From: Sulfitobacter albidus
Lineage (GTDB): Bacteria > Pseudomonadota > Alphaproteobacteria > Rhodobacterales > Rhodobacteraceae
Reading direction: 5' to 3'
Length of the DNA stretch: 64,000 bases
NCBI RefSeq assembly: GCF_018200035.1
Contig: NZ_CP073581.1
Span: forward strand, 244,501-308,500
Shown here: one piece after another, positions 1 to 9,618 of the stretch
Layout of the letters: every line of letters begins with the position of its first letter
Position numbering within the stretch: position 1 is the first letter of the stretch
The notes under the pieces: model-generated
What the model saw: the letters and a program-made list of their open reading frames with translations, nothing else
What the model was told of the DNA's origin: nothing
Databases searched by the model: none
Made by a program: the position numbers and the translations under genes

Positions 1-600
1 AATTTCGCACCGCAACGCCGAGCGGCTGGTGCTGATCATCAACGATATCCTCGACCTCGAAAAGATCTCGAAGGGGGGATGCATTTCGATGTCAAACCGG
101 TTGATCTTGCGGCGCTTGTCAATGAAGCGCGCGAGGCTTCTGCCGTGTTTGTGCAGCGCTTTGATCTGGAAATCGACGTCGTTGGCGGAGAGCGCCCCGT
201 TTGGGTCGACACGGATGCAAACCGCATCATGCAGGTGCTCAACAATTTGCTGACGAACGCCGCGAAATTCTCGGGGGCCGGGCGAAAGATTACGGTGGCG
301 CTGGAACAACTCGACGATTCAGTGCGCATCAGTGTCACCGACCAGGGCGCAGGTATCCCGCTGGGAGAGCAGCACAAGATCTTCCAACGCTTTGCCGATA
401 TGACCAATTCCGATCGCACCGCCAAGGGCGGCACCGGGCTGGGTTTGAGCATCAGCAAGGCGATCGTCGATATGCTTGGCGGGACAATCGGGTTCAAGAG
501 CATCGAAGGGCAGGGGACCACGTTCCATTTCACCCTTCCTATGCGGTCCGATATCTCGGATACTGTGCCCGGCGCCGCGCGCATGCGTCACGCCGGATAA
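1..600 (+). CDS. Sensor histidine kinase, C-terminal part (5' end outside window; apparent -1 frameshift)
   Basis: The window opens inside a histidine kinase. From base 2 the reading gives the end of a HisKA dimerisation helix (LIINDILDLEKISKG). The reading then has to move to the frame starting at 79 (MHFDVKPVDL) to reach a complete HATPase_c domain: N box with NNLLTNAAKF, G1 box DQGAGIP, and G2 box GGTGLGLSISKAIVD, ending at 600. The switch falls in a run of six G at 73-78; seven G would restore one frame (KGGMHF). The upstream sensor part and the phosphoacceptor His are not in the window. The receiver gene starting 28 bases downstream is the natural phosphorelay partner. The missing base is probably a sequencing error, but a real lesion cannot be excluded. 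Confidence 0.85.
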   Translation, partial: NFAPQRRAAGADHQRYPRPRKDLEGGMHFDVKPVDLAALVNEAREASAVFVQRFDLEIDVVGGERPVWVDTDANRIMQVLNNLLTNAAKFSGAGRKITVALEQLDDSVRISVTDQGAGIPLGEQHKIFQRFADMTNSDRTAKGGTGLGLSISKAIVDMLGGTIGFKSIEGQGTTFHFTLPMRSDISDTVPGAARMRHAG

Positions 601-627
601 CACGACCGAACGGGGACCGAGAACCTA

Positions 628-993
628 ATGATCAAATTACTGCATGTCGAAGACGACGCCGATATCCGCGAAATTGCAAAACTGTCGCTGGAGATGTCGG
701 GCGAGTTCGAGGTGACGCAGTGCGAATCCGGACCCGATGCGCTGAAACTGGTTGAGACGGTCACGCCGGATATCATCCTGCTGGACATGATGATGCCAGG
801 GATGACGGGCAAGGAAACGCTGGCGCATATGCGCGGGATGCCGCATCTGAAGGATACGCCAGCGATCTTCATGACCGCGCGCGCGCAGGAATCCGAGCTG
901 GACGAGCTGCGCGCCATCGGCGCGGCGGAAGTGATCAGCAAACCATTTGATCCGATGGCACTGGCCGATCAAATCAAGGCTGCCATCGCCTGA
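628..993 (+). CDS. Single-domain response regulator (CheY-like)
   Basis: A 121-residue stand-alone receiver domain. The acidic pocket is seen as EDD near the N-terminus, the phosphoacceptor Asp lies in IILLDMMMPGMTG, the switch Thr in AIFMTARA, and the conserved Lys in ISKPFDP. There is no output domain, so it acts by protein contact or as a phosphate shuttle. It follows the kinase on the same strand. The convergent gene next to it encodes an Hpt protein, which suggests a multi-step phosphorelay. The family assignment is firm; the pathway controlled is unknown. Confidence 0.92.
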   Translation: MIKLLHVEDDADIREIAKLSLEMSGEFEVTQCESGPDALKLVETVTPDIILLDMMMPGMTGKETLAHMRGMPHLKDTPAIFMTARAQESELDELRAIGAAEVISKPFDPMALADQIKAAIA

Positions 994-1068
994 TATGCGT
1001 GAGACGCAGGCGCCGACAGACCGGCGCGCGGGGCCGACGCGCAGACACCTGACACACCAACGCGATAG

Positions 1069-1099
1069 CACCGCCGCCGCAGGGAATTGCGGGGCGGTG
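1069..1099. terminator. Stem-loop between convergent signalling genes
   Basis: CACCGCC at 1069-1075 pairs with GGCGGTG at 1093-1099, and CCGCA with TGCGG inside it, around the loop GGGAAT. It sits between the convergent receiver and Hpt genes. No U-tract follows, so a terminator role is inferred from position only. Confidence 0.4.
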
Positions 1100-1130
1100 A
1101 CATCCTTCAAGGTGGTGGTGTTCGCGCAAG

Positions 1131-1481
1131 TCAGGTGCGCAGTTCCAGACAGCTGGCGACAAAGCCGTCGATGCGCCAGATGATTTGACCCGGGCAAACC
1201 GCAAGATCGGCGTATTCGCCGTCGAGATGGGCAATAATCTCCATCTCGCATTCCTGCGCCATTGCGCCAAGCTCGGGAAAACCGACGGTGCCTGCGCTGC
1301 CCGCGATCTGGTGCAGGATATCCTTGGCATCCGACAGGTTGCGGTTGATCTCTTCGGCTGTCTCAGCGTCCCAGGCGGCAAGCGCGTGCTGCGCGATGCG
1401 GCTGCTACGCTCTTCGAGCATTTCGACAAAGCGCGCCCGGATCTTGTCCAGTCCTGGCAATTCCAATGCGGCGGCGTTCAT
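1131..1481 (-). CDS. Hpt (histidine phosphotransfer) domain protein
   Basis: A 116-residue, mostly helical protein with the Hpt signature HQIAGSAGTVGFPELG; the His opening this motif is the expected phosphoacceptor. Such proteins carry phosphate between receiver domains. Its start overlaps the end of the upstream receiver protein by four bases (ATGA), so the two are translationally coupled and probably act together. Domain call good; partners inferred from position. Confidence 0.88.
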   Translation of the reverse strand: MNAAALELPGLDKIRARFVEMLEERSSRIAQHALAAWDAETAEEINRNLSDAKDILHQIAGSAGTVGFPELGAMAQECEMEIIAHLDGEYADLAVCPGQIIWRIDGFVASCLELRT

Positions 1482-2461
1482 GCGGTTCTCCCGAACTGGA
1501 AAAAGTCATTCTTGAGCCGTTCGTATTCGATCGCGGCCTCTTCGGCGGAGGCCTGCGCCTGACCCAGCGCGTTGAGGATCTGCTCCCCGGATTTCCAGAC
1601 CAGCCGGATCGCAGCGCCAGCACTCACCCTTGGGTGCAGCTCGGTACCATCATTACACAAAATCTGCGCACGGCTAAGGTAAAGATTCACGTGATCGCAC
1701 AGCTGCGTCATGTCCGGGCGCCAGCCCGATTCCGTGATGCACACGAATGTGCCACTACCGGCGTAGGTCATCAGAAACTGGTGCTCCGACAGCGTGTCCG
1801 AGATCACCTCGGCTATGTCCTCGATCAGGAAACGGAACTCCGCCGGCGACAGCGTGCTGTGAAACCCTTCAACCTTGCGCAATGTAAACGCAAAGACGGT
1901 CGAGCCGAAAAGCGAGTTGCGCGACAGCTGGGCGACATAGTTCTCCATCGCGGTGCATTCGATCACATTGTCCACGTCATTGAGCAGGATCGGCGTATGC
2001 AGCTCCAGCGGCATGTCCTGCGGGTCTTGTTGATCATGCAAGGCCTGAGCGGCAAAAATCTTGCTGGTCTTCGGCGCGCGGCTTTTCACAAGCTCGTCGA
2101 TCATTGCAATACGGGCCTTCAGCTCGGTCACGTCGAAGGGTTTTGTGGCGTAGTCGGTCGCTCCGGCGGCAAAGGCTGCGTCGATGTATCGTTTTTCGGA
2201 CATGGCAGTGAGCATGACAACCGGCGTATTGGTATGCGCCTCCATCTTGCGCAGCGCCTGGCACAGCTCGATCCCGTCCATCCGGGGCATCTGTATATCC
2301 AGCATGAAGCAATCGATCTGCGGGGCATCCGGACCCTGCATCAATTCAAGCGCCTCGATCCCCGAGCTTGCAGTCTGCAATTCGTGGTTCGCGAAAACCG
2401 TCACGAATTGCTTGAGAAGCTCCAGGATGATGGGATCGTCATCGACCGCAAGAATTCGCAT
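1478..2461 (-). CDS. Response regulator with degenerate GGDEF-like output domain
   Basis: A 327-residue protein. Residues 1-120 are a receiver domain: DDD acidic pocket, phosphoacceptor in CFMLDIQMPRMDG, switch Thr in VMLTAMSE, Lys in ATKPFD. The second half (about 150-320) has the layout of a diguanylate cyclase domain (VFAFTLRKVEGF, then FLMTYAGSGTFVCI where GGEEF is expected, then RVSAGAA), but the catalytic GG[D/E]EF residues are missing. It is therefore probably not an active cyclase and may be a protein- or nucleotide-sensing output. It is coupled by a 4-base overlap to the Hpt gene downstream. Receiver call firm; GGDEF ancestry is my reading of weak similarity. Confidence 0.82.
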   Translation of the reverse strand: MRILAVDDDPIILELLKQFVTVFANHELQTASSGIEALELMQGPDAPQIDCFMLDIQMPRMDGIELCQALRKMEAHTNTPVVMLTAMSEKRYIDAAFAAGATDYATKPFDVTELKARIAMIDELVKSRAPKTSKIFAAQALHDQQDPQDMPLELHTPILLNDVDNVIECTAMENYVAQLSRNSLFGSTVFAFTLRKVEGFHSTLSPAEFRFLIEDIAEVISDTLSEHQFLMTYAGSGTFVCITESGWRPDMTQLCDHVNLYLSRAQILCNDGTELHPRVSAGAAIRLVWKSGEQILNALGQAQASAEEAAIEYERLKNDFFQFGRTA

Positions 2462-2601
2462 CTGTTCACTCCGAAAATGCCATTGCCCCTTTGGGCGCTG
2501 AGTACAACTTGCTGGTGAAAAATGGCGAAAGTAGGACAGATTGGGAATTAATCGAGGTTAATTCACTGCATTGTTTCGACCTTGTGAGAGGTCAACGATT
2601 T

Positions 2602-3270
2602 TCAGCCGCGACCCAGATCGTATTGCGCCAGATAGGCCTGCATCGGGCGCAGGATATGCTCTGCGTGCAGGGGGATCAGCACGGCAAGGTTACCGGCTTC
2701 CAGCGCGCCGATCATCTGCGCGTGCTCTGCCTGGGTCTCTTCCAGAAACCCAGATTGGTGAAAATTCAGGGATCGGATCGGATAGGTGCGGCGCGCCTGA
2801 ACCGAAATTGCCTCGCACAGTACCGGGCTGCCGCAACACGCGAAGATGCGTTTGTGAAACGCGTTGTTGAGTTGGAACACCTGCGGGAAATCCTGCGCAG
2901 CGATTGCCGCGCCGTGCGCGTCGTGAATATCGCGCAGATCCTGCAGGGCCTCGGCAGACAGCGGAAAGTCGATCCGTTCGAGCGCGGCGGCGTGCAGGAT
3001 GTTGCGCAATTCGTACATCTGCTCGATCTCGGTGCCGGAGTAGCTGCACACATGCGCGCCCTTGTTTACCTCACGTATGGCAAGGCCGCCCAGAACCAGC
3101 GTGTCGATGGCCCGGCGCACACGGTGCCTGGATTGGCCGAAGCGGTCCATCAACTCGTCCTCGATCAACCGCTGATTTGGATAGAGGCGCCCGAAAATAA
3201 TGTCCATTTCCAGCGTTTTTGCCAGCCAGTCCTTGTCGCTTGTTTCAATCGTCAACGCTGATGGGGTCAT
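2602..3270 (-). CDS. GntR-family transcriptional regulator (FCD/FadR subfamily)
   Basis: A 222-residue one-component regulator. The N-terminal winged helix contains NQRLIEDELMDRFGQSRHRVRRA, shown here only as its GntR-type layout (LIEDELMDRFGQS then RRAIDTLVLGG). The C-terminal all-helical FCD domain carries YELRNILHAAALE, with His residues such as FHKR and AEH for metal or ligand binding. I chose the ATG at 3270, with AAAGG upstream, over a GTG at 3300. FCD regulators usually control nearby catabolic or uptake genes, so the peptide-type ABC operon starting at 4475 is a candidate target; this is inference. Confidence 0.88.
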   Translation of the reverse strand: MTPSALTIETSDKDWLAKTLEMDIIFGRLYPNQRLIEDELMDRFGQSRHRVRRAIDTLVLGGLAIREVNKGAHVCSYSGTEIEQMYELRNILHAAALERIDFPLSAEALQDLRDIHDAHGAAIAAQDFPQVFQLNNAFHKRIFACCGSPVLCEAISVQARRTYPIRSLNFHQSGFLEETQAEHAQMIGALEAGNLAVLIPLHAEHILRPMQAYLAQYDLGRG

Positions 3271-3472
3271 GTCGGGAGGGCCTTTGATCGTCAGGTGCAC
3301 GTCAAGGCACGCAGACTACGGCGATTGCGGGTGTTGTAAACGCAAGAATATCGTCGCCACGGTGTTTTACCGCCTGGGCGGGTGTCGGGCGCCGGTCGTT
3401 TTACCCAGGGGCGTATTTGGCGTTATCGATTGTCGCGGTTGCGGCCTTTGTCTGAACTGATCTGCGGGCCTG

Positions 3473-4360
3473 TCAGGAGCGTGACCGCTCCGCGTCCGAA
3501 GCCTTGGCGCAGAATTCCAGAACGACACCGCTGGCGTATTCGGCCGGGATGGCAAAACCACGGGCCGTCGGGATTGGGCGGATGCCTGTCGCCTCGACCG
3601 CCGCGCGGCTTTGCTCCAGCGCGTCTGAGGAGAGGCGCAGCACTGTAAAGGCCCCCTCAGCCGTGCCGGTCGCATCGACGCCGGGATAGGCCTGCGCCAT
3701 TTGCGCTGGCGTCATCAGGATTACCGGCGCCGAAGCGGGGCCTGTATCGATACGGGTCTCCTCAGCCGTCGTCGTCACCCGGCCCTCGGCCCAGAGCCGC
3801 GCGAATTGCGCCGCCTCATGGACGGGCGCGTCACTCAGCGCCACGATGGCAGAAAGGCCGCTGGCACCATTCGGGTGGTCGATCAATTCGGGCAGCCAGA
3901 CGCTGTCGGGGGTGTGATGCTCGCACATGAAAACGATTCCGCGGGGCACTTCGGCGGGGGCAAAGGGCAATGTCGTGAACGCGGCACGGGCCGTCCCGCC
4001 ACCGGGCAGCGGCACGGGCCGCTCAAAACTGCCTGTTTTTCCGGCAGAGATTCCCAGTGCCTTCAGCGCCTCGGCCCCCGCTGCGGCATCTTTGATCCGG
4101 CAGGCGATGGCGTGCAGACCCTCGCCTTGCTTTTGCAGGATCTCCGCGCGCGAGCTGTTCAAGGGTGTGCGGGCCGTAAGGCCCAAAAGCTCAAAATAGT
4201 CGTTGGGAAACATGATTGTATAATTGGCCGAGCCTTTTTCTGCCGAATGTTCGCCGCGCGGTGACAGTGTAAAACCCAGCTTGCGGTACTGCGCTGCCGC
4301 AGTCTCGAGATCATGCACAAGTGCAAAGCAATGGTCGATCCCGAGGCTGGGATGGGGCAT
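3473..4360 (-). CDS. VOC superfamily (glyoxalase-like) protein
   Basis: A 295-residue protein beginning MPHPSLGIDHCFALVHDLETAA, a vicinal-oxygen-chelate fold of the Glyoxalase_3-like type, with a second half (MTPAQMAQAYPG, then VVLEFCA near the end) that repeats the fold. Candidate metal ligands are the His of GIDHC and the Glu of DYFELLG. I chose the ATG at 4360 because AAGGAC lies eight bases upstream; the open frame continues upstream, but that sequence does not look like protein. It stands divergent to the ABC operon at 4475. The substrate cannot be told from sequence. Confidence 0.78.
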   Translation of the reverse strand: MPHPSLGIDHCFALVHDLETAAAQYRKLGFTLSPRGEHSAEKGSANYTIMFPNDYFELLGLTARTPLNSSRAEILQKQGEGLHAIACRIKDAAAGAEALKALGISAGKTGSFERPVPLPGGGTARAAFTTLPFAPAEVPRGIVFMCEHHTPDSVWLPELIDHPNGASGLSAIVALSDAPVHEAAQFARLWAEGRVTTTAEETRIDTGPASAPVILMTPAQMAQAYPGVDATGTAEGAFTVLRLSSDALEQSRAAVEATGIRPIPTARGFAIPAEYASGVVLEFCAKASDAERSRS

Positions 4361-4474
4361 GAAACTTGTCCTTTTCGAACATTGGAGAATCTTGACTAGC
4401 AACCGGATAACCCTAAGGTTGAGCGGGTATGATTGCACTCAATCAATCAGAAAATCAACGCAGGGACGGATAAG

Positions 4475-6067
4475 ATGACAACAGGGTTTTTCAAAACATG
4501 TGTCTGGGCCGTCGCGGGCGCCGCGGCGCTCGGGCTTGGAACTGCCGCAAGCGCACAGGAAGTGCGCAAGGGCGGCACCGTAATCGTTCACATGAATTCC
4601 GAGCAACGAACGCTCAACCCCGCATTGCGCGCCTCGACGGGGGTTTACTATATCTCCGGCAAGATCGTGGAGCCGTTGATCGACCGCAGCTACGACGGCT
4701 ACGAGCCTGTGCTGGCGACCGAATGGTCGACCAGCGACGACGGCCTCGCGATCACGGTCAAGCTGCGCGAAGGGGTCAATTGGCACGACGGCGAGGCGTT
4801 TGCCTGCGACGACGTCGCCTTTACCGCGATGGAGATGTGGAAGCCGCTGCTGAACTATTCCTCCGCGCTTCAGGCCAATCTGGAGTCCGTAGATTGCACC
4901 GACGATCTGACGGCCGTGTTCAATTACTCAAAACCGATGCCGCTGGATCTGTTCGTGGCCGCGATGCCCGATTTGGGCCATCCGATGCCCAAGCACCTCT
5001 ATGAAGGGACGGACATCCTCAAAAACGAATACAACACCGCGCCGGTGGGCACGGGCCCGTTCAAATTCGTGGAGTACGAGCGCGGTCAATACGTCATGGC
5101 CGTCAAGAACGAAGACTACTGGCGCGAGGGTTATCCGCACCTTGACCGCGTCGTGTGGCGGTTCATCCGCGATAAATCCGCCGCCGCCGCCGCGCTTGAG
5201 GCGGGCGAGGTGCACGAAAGCGGGTTTATCGGTGTGTCGATGGCGGATGTGGAGCGCCTGTCGAATGATGATCGTTTCGAGGTCGGCACAAAGGGATACG
5301 AGAACAACGTCGCCCACTCGACGCTCGAATTCAACCACCGCAACGAGATCCTCGCCAATGTGAAGGTCCGCCAGGCGATGCACCACGCGCTCGACATCGA
5401 TTTTGCGATCGAAAACATCATGCGCGGATTTGCGGCGCCGGGTCGTGGCCCGGTGCCTGCGGCGGGAGGCGCGAATTACACCGACGACGTGCCGGTGTAC
5501 GAATACGATGTGGAAAAGGCTAAGGCGCTGCTGGACGAGGCGGGCTATCCCGCCGATGACAATGGTGTGCGCTTCACCCTGCGCCACCGTCCCGCGCCCT
5601 GGGGCGAATACACCCAGCTTTGGGGCGAATACTACGCTCAGGCGATGAAAGAGGTCGGCATCGACGTTGAGATCCTGACCAACGACGCGCCGGGGTTCCT
5701 GAACGGTGTCTACCGCGACTATGATTTTGACACGGCGAACGGCTGGCACCAGTTCCGCTCTGATCCGGCGGTCAGCACGATGGTCTGGCTGCGCTCGGGC
5801 CAGCCTGCGGGCACGCCCTGGACCAATCAGTTCGGCTGGCAGGACGATGAGATCGACCAGATGATCGACGACGCCGCGTCCGAGCTTGATCCCGAAAAAC
5901 GCGCGGCGATGTATCACGAGATCCAGCGCAAGAACCAGGAGATCCTGCCAGTGATGTTCGCGATCGAGCATCCGTTCATCTCTGTCACGAACAAGAAGCT
6001 GCAAAACCACCACAACACGCCCCGCTGGAATTCTTCCAGCTGGTACGACCTGTGGCTGGCCGAATAG
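4475..6067 (+). CDS. ABC transporter substrate-binding protein, peptide/opine/nickel family (SBP_bac_5)
   Basis: A 530-residue periplasmic binding protein. A signal peptide with AAALGLGTAASA precedes the mature start (AQEVRKGG). The family 5 hallmarks follow: LNPALRASTGVYYISGKIVEPL near the N-terminus (seen as a continuous block), then LREGVNWHDGEAF, PVGTGPFKF, and VRQAMHHALD. The ATG at 4475 follows AGGGACGG and removes a 14-codon unsupported extension. It opens an operon with two permeases, a fused ATPase and catabolic enzymes. Those enzymes suggest a small amide or amino compound as substrate rather than a true dipeptide. Confidence 0.92.
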   Translation: MTTGFFKTCVWAVAGAAALGLGTAASAQEVRKGGTVIVHMNSEQRTLNPALRASTGVYYISGKIVEPLIDRSYDGYEPVLATEWSTSDDGLAITVKLREGVNWHDGEAFACDDVAFTAMEMWKPLLNYSSALQANLESVDCTDDLTAVFNYSKPMPLDLFVAAMPDLGHPMPKHLYEGTDILKNEYNTAPVGTGPFKFVEYERGQYVMAVKNEDYWREGYPHLDRVVWRFIRDKSAAAAALEAGEVHESGFIGVSMADVERLSNDDRFEVGTKGYENNVAHSTLEFNHRNEILANVKVRQAMHHALDIDFAIENIMRGFAAPGRGPVPAAGGANYTDDVPVYEYDVEKAKALLDEAGYPADDNGVRFTLRHRPAPWGEYTQLWGEYYAQAMKEVGIDVEILTNDAPGFLNGVYRDYDFDTANGWHQFRSDPAVSTMVWLRSGQPAGTPWTNQFGWQDDEIDQMIDDAASELDPEKRAAMYHEIQRKNQEILPVMFAIEHPFISVTNKKLQNHHNTPRWNSSSWYDLWLAE

Positions 6068-6079
6068 CAGCTTTTTGCG

Positions 6080-6110
6080 GGGCGCGATCCGGTCCCCCCG
6101 GATCGCGCCC
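6080..6110 (+). terminator. Strong intercistronic stem-loop
   Basis: A perfect 13-bp stem: GGGCGCGATCCGG at 6080-6092 pairs with CCGGATCGCGCCC at 6098-6110 around TCCCC. It lies between the binding-protein gene and the first permease, with no T-run. Such hairpins usually stabilise the upstream message and raise binding-protein level over permeases, so read-through is expected. Confidence 0.65.
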
Positions 6111-6137
6111 TATCACACCTGATCTGGACGGACTCCC

Positions 6138-7127
6138 ATGAAGCTTGGCTTGCCGCCTTTGCTGATCTACGCCTTGCGCCGTCTGGCGCAGGCCGTGCCG
6201 GTGATCATCCTGATCATGATCGGCACCTTTCTTCTGCTCAAACTCGCGCCGGGTGATACGGTCGATGCGCTGGTCGGCGACATGGGCGGCGCGGATGCAC
6301 AATTCATCGCGCGGCTGCGGGCGGAATACGGGCTGGATCAACCCGTTTACGTGCAGCTGTGGGTCTACATGACCAAGCTTGCGACATTCGATTTCGGCTG
6401 GTCGTTCGTCTATGAACAACCCGTCGCCACGGTTCTGTGGGATAGGCTGGGCGTGACGCTGCTGTTGATGGCCACCTCGCTGAGCCTTGCGTTCACCGTG
6501 GGCATCGCGTTGGGTGCCATCGCCGCGCGGCGGGCGTATTCCGCGACGGACAACGTGATCTCGACGCTGGGGCTGGTGTTCTATGCGACGCCGTCGTTCT
6601 TTTTGTCGCTGATGATGATGCTGGTATTTTCGGTGAAGCTCGGCTGGCTGCCCGTCGGTGGGATCAAGACCATCGCGGGCTTCTACACCGGCTGGGACCA
6701 TGTGCTGGACGTGGCGCGCCATCTGATCATGCCCACTGCGGCGCTCTCGCTGATCTATCTTTCGTTCTACCTGCGCCTGATGCGCGCCAGCGTGATGGAG
6801 GTTGCCGACCTCGATTACGTGCGCACCGCACGGGCCAAGGGCGCCTCGGAGAGCCGCCTGATGATCCACCATATCATGCGCAACGCGCTGTTGCCGGTGG
6901 TGACGCTGCTGGGGCTGCAATTCTCGACGGTGCTGGGGGGATCCGTGGTGGTCGAGACGATCTTTACCCTGCCGGGGCTGGGGCAGCTGGCCTATCAGTC
7001 CGTGATCCAGCGCGACATGAACACGCTGATGGGCATCATCTTTCTGTGCTCGGTCATCGTGGTGGTGGTGAACTTTCTCACCGATCTTCTCTACGCCCGT
7101 CTCGACAGCAGGATTGAGCTGAAATGA
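6138..7127 (+). CDS. ABC transporter permease, DppB-like
   Basis: A 329-residue inner-membrane permease of the peptide/nickel class. The N-terminal helix is YALRRLAQAVPVIILIMIGTF, followed by the APGDTVDALVG segment and the LGLDQPVYVQ-like block (YGLDQPVYVQL). The coupling (EAA) loop is seen as VRTARAKGASESRLMIHHIMRNALLPV. It is the first membrane subunit of the importer and overlaps the next gene by four bases (ATGA). Confidence 0.93.
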   Translation: MKLGLPPLLIYALRRLAQAVPVIILIMIGTFLLLKLAPGDTVDALVGDMGGADAQFIARLRAEYGLDQPVYVQLWVYMTKLATFDFGWSFVYEQPVATVLWDRLGVTLLLMATSLSLAFTVGIALGAIAARRAYSATDNVISTLGLVFYATPSFFLSLMMMLVFSVKLGWLPVGGIKTIAGFYTGWDHVLDVARHLIMPTAALSLIYLSFYLRLMRASVMEVADLDYVRTARAKGASESRLMIHHIMRNALLPVVTLLGLQFSTVLGGSVVVETIFTLPGLGQLAYQSVIQRDMNTLMGIIFLCSVIVVVVNFLTDLLYARLDSRIELK

Positions 7128-7999
7128 GCCTCACCGATACCGAACTCAGCGCCCCCGAGCCGTCGCGCGCGATCGTTTTCTGGCGCCGCTACAGGCGCAA
7201 CCGTGCAGCATTGCTGGGGCTGGGGCTGTTTATCGTGGTGCTCGCCATGGCGCTGCTGGCGGGCGTGGTCACGCCGGGCGATCCGCTGGCGCGCGCGGGC
7301 GCGCCGCTGACACCGCCCTTTCAATCGTGGGAGACGCCGCTGGGCACCGATCAGCTGGGCCGCGATATCTTTGCGGGGATCCTCTATGGTGCGCGTATCT
7401 CGTTGCTTGTCGGGGTTGCCGCGACGCTGGTCGCGATTGCCATCGGGGTGGTGATCGGCGCACTGGCGGGGTACTTTGGCGGCTGGGTCGACGATCTGCT
7501 GATGCGCATCACCGAAGCTTTCCAAACCATCCCGAATTTCGTGCTGCTGCTGACTCTCGTGGCGATCATGGGATCCAAGATCGAATGGATAACCGTCGCC
7601 ATCGGTATCGTCAGCTGGACCGCGCCGGCGCGCATGGTCCGGGCCGAATTCATGTCCCTGCGCGACCGCGAATTCGTTGATGCCGCGCGCAACCTCGGCG
7701 TGTCGAACGGCGCGCTGATCTTTCGCGAGATTCTGCCCAACGCGCTGCCGCCGATCATCGTCTATGCCTCCGTCATCATGGCGCTGTCGATCCTGCTGGA
7801 ATCGGCGCTGGCGTTTTTGTCGCTGGGCGATCCCAATTACGCCAGCTGGGGGAACATGATCGGGCAGGGGCGCGCCGTGCTGCGCACCGATCCCTATTGT
7901 GCCGTGATCCCGGGTATCGTCATCGTGCTGACTGTGCTCAGCTTTTCGCTGGTGGGCGAGGGGCTGAACGACGCGGCCAACCCGCGGCAAAAGCAATGA
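7124..7999 (+). CDS. ABC transporter permease, DppC-like
   Basis: A 291-residue permease. The N-terminal helix (LLGLGLFIVVLAMALLAGVV) is followed by LGTDQLGRDIFAGILYGARIS, the DppC hallmark, and an EAA loop with FVDAARNLGVSNGALIFREILPNALPP. It pairs with the DppB-like protein to form the channel. It overlaps both neighbours by four bases, which indicates a tightly coupled operon. Confidence 0.93.
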   Translation: MSLTDTELSAPEPSRAIVFWRRYRRNRAALLGLGLFIVVLAMALLAGVVTPGDPLARAGAPLTPPFQSWETPLGTDQLGRDIFAGILYGARISLLVGVAATLVAIAIGVVIGALAGYFGGWVDDLLMRITEAFQTIPNFVLLLTLVAIMGSKIEWITVAIGIVSWTAPARMVRAEFMSLRDREFVDAARNLGVSNGALIFREILPNALPPIIVYASVIMALSILLESALAFLSLGDPNYASWGNMIGQGRAVLRTDPYCAVIPGIVIVLTVLSFSLVGEGLNDAANPRQKQ

Positions 8000-9618
8000 G
8001 CGTGGTATTGGAGATCAAGGGGCTGCAAATCGCCCTGCCCAAGGGGGCCGACCGTCCGCTCGCGCTCGACGGGCTGGATTTGCAGGTCAGGGCGGGGGAG
8101 GTCGTGTGCCTTGTCGGGGAAAGTGGCTCGGGCAAATCGCTCACCGCCGGGGCGGTGATGCGCCTGCTGCCGGAGCCACACGTGCGCACGGTTGGCGGCA
8201 CGATCACTTTCGACGGCACCGATATCGTCGCGCAGACCGAGGCGCAGATGAAACGGATCCGTGGCGCGCAGATGGCCATGATCTTTCAGGAGCCGATGAC
8301 CGCGCTCAACCCGCAGAAAACCGTGGGCTGGCAGCTCGACGAGATGTTGCGCCTGCATATGGACGCCCCGCGCCGCGACCGCCACGCCCACGCCATTGCC
8401 ATGCTTGAGCGGGTGCAGATCCCCGATCCCGCCAGCGCCTACAACGCCTATCCGCACCAGATCAGCGGCGGGCAGCGCCAGCGCGTGATGATCGCCATGG
8501 CGCTGTCGTTGTCGCCCAAACTCATCATCGCGGACGAGCCGACGACCGCGCTCGATGTGACCACGCAGCTGCAGATCCTCAAGCTGATCCGCGACCTGCA
8601 AGAAGAGGAAGGCGCGGGCGTCCTGTTCATCACCCATGATTTTGGCGTGGTGGCAGAAATTGCCGATCACGTCGTCGTGCTGCGTCAGGGCGAGATGGTC
8701 GAAAGCGGCCCGGCGTCAGAGGTGCTCAACAACCCGCAACACGCCTACACCCGCGCGCTGATCGCGTCGGTGCCCGATCTCAAACCACCCGCGCCGCAGC
8801 AGAGCGATGCGCCCATCGTGCTGGAGGGCAAGAACCTGCGCAAGACGTTCCGCGCGCGCGGTGGTCTGCTGACGGGCAAACGTAAGGCGGTCGTGGCGGT
8901 CAATGATCTCAGCTTTACCCTGCGGCGGGGCGAGACCCTTGGCGTGGTGGGCGAAAGCGGATCGGGCAAGACCACCGTCAGCCGCATCGTGACCCGTCTG
9001 CTGGAGGCTGACAGCGGCGCGGTGCAACTGGGCGAGACGGATCTGCTGGCCTGTACCCCGTCGCAGCTGCGCGCGAAACGGGCCGAAATCCAGATGGTGT
9101 TTCAGGATCCCATGGCGTCGCTGAACCCGCGCAAGCGGGTCGTCGATCTGATCGCCCAAGGGCCCATCGTGCACGGCATGCCGCGCGAAGAGGCGCGGGC
9201 CAAGGCGCGCGATCTGCTGGAACTGGTGGAACTGTCGCCCGCCGCCGCCGACCGCTTTCCGCATGAATTCTCGGGCGGGCAGCGTCAGCGCATCGGCATC
9301 GCCCGCGCGCTCGCGCTGGAGCCCAAGGTGATCGTGGCGGATGAGCCTGTCTCGGCGCTCGATGTATCGGTGCAGGCGCAGGTGCTGAAACTGCTGGCCG
9401 ATCTGCGCGCGCGCATGTCGCTGTCGCTGTTGTTCGTTACGCATGATCTGCGCGTCGCGGCACAACTGTGCGACCGCATTATCGTCATGCAGCGCGGCGA
9501 AATCGTCGAGGCGGGGCGCACGGCGGATGTCTTTGCCGACCCGCAGGCGGAATACACCCGCACGCTCATGTCCTCGATACCCGGGCGCGACTGGACCCCG
9601 CCCAAGCTCAGCGCATGA
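7996..9618 (+). CDS. ABC transporter ATP-binding protein, two fused ATPase domains (DppD-DppF type)
   Basis: A 540-residue protein with two complete nucleotide-binding domains. Domain 1 has Walker A GESGSGKS, signature SGGQRQR and Walker [13 protein letters not shown]. Domain 2, from about residue 275, has [16 protein letters not shown] and [12 protein letters not shown]. In many peptide transporters DppD and DppF are separate proteins; the fusion is common in Alphaproteobacteria (GsiA/YejF-like). The ATG at 7996 overlaps the stop of the permease gene, which fixes the start. It powers uptake by the preceding permeases. Confidence 0.93.
   Translation: MSVVLEIKGLQIALPKGADRPLALDGLDLQVRAGEVVCLVGESGSGKSLTAGAVMRLLPEPHVRTVGGTITFDGTDIVAQTEAQMKRIRGAQMAMIFQEPMTALNPQKTVGWQLDEMLRLHMDAPRRDRHAHAIAMLERVQIPDPASAYNAYPHQISGGQRQRVMIAMALSLSPKLIIADEPTTALDVTTQLQILKLIRDLQEEEGAGVLFITHDFGVVAEIADHVVVLRQGEMVESGPASEVLNNPQHAYTRALIASVPDLKPPAPQQSDAPIVLEGKNLRKTFRARGGLLTGKRKAVVAVNDLSFTLRRGETLGVVGESGSGKTTVSRIVTRLLEADSGAVQLGETDLLACTPSQLRAKRAEIQMVFQDPMASLNPRKRVVDLIAQGPIVHGMPREEARAKARDLLELVELSPAAADRFPHEFSGGQRQRIGIARALALEPKVIVADEPVSALDVSVQAQVLKLLADLRARMSLSLLFVTHDLRVAAQLCDRIIVMQRGEIVEAGRTADVFADPQAEYTRTLMSSIPGRDWTPPKLSA

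Noticed and set aside
73..81. Programmed ribosomal frameshift at AAGGGGGGATG in the first kinase
   Set aside because: Five other unrelated genes in the window show the same one-base loss in G/C runs, so a common technical cause is more likely than a programmed event.
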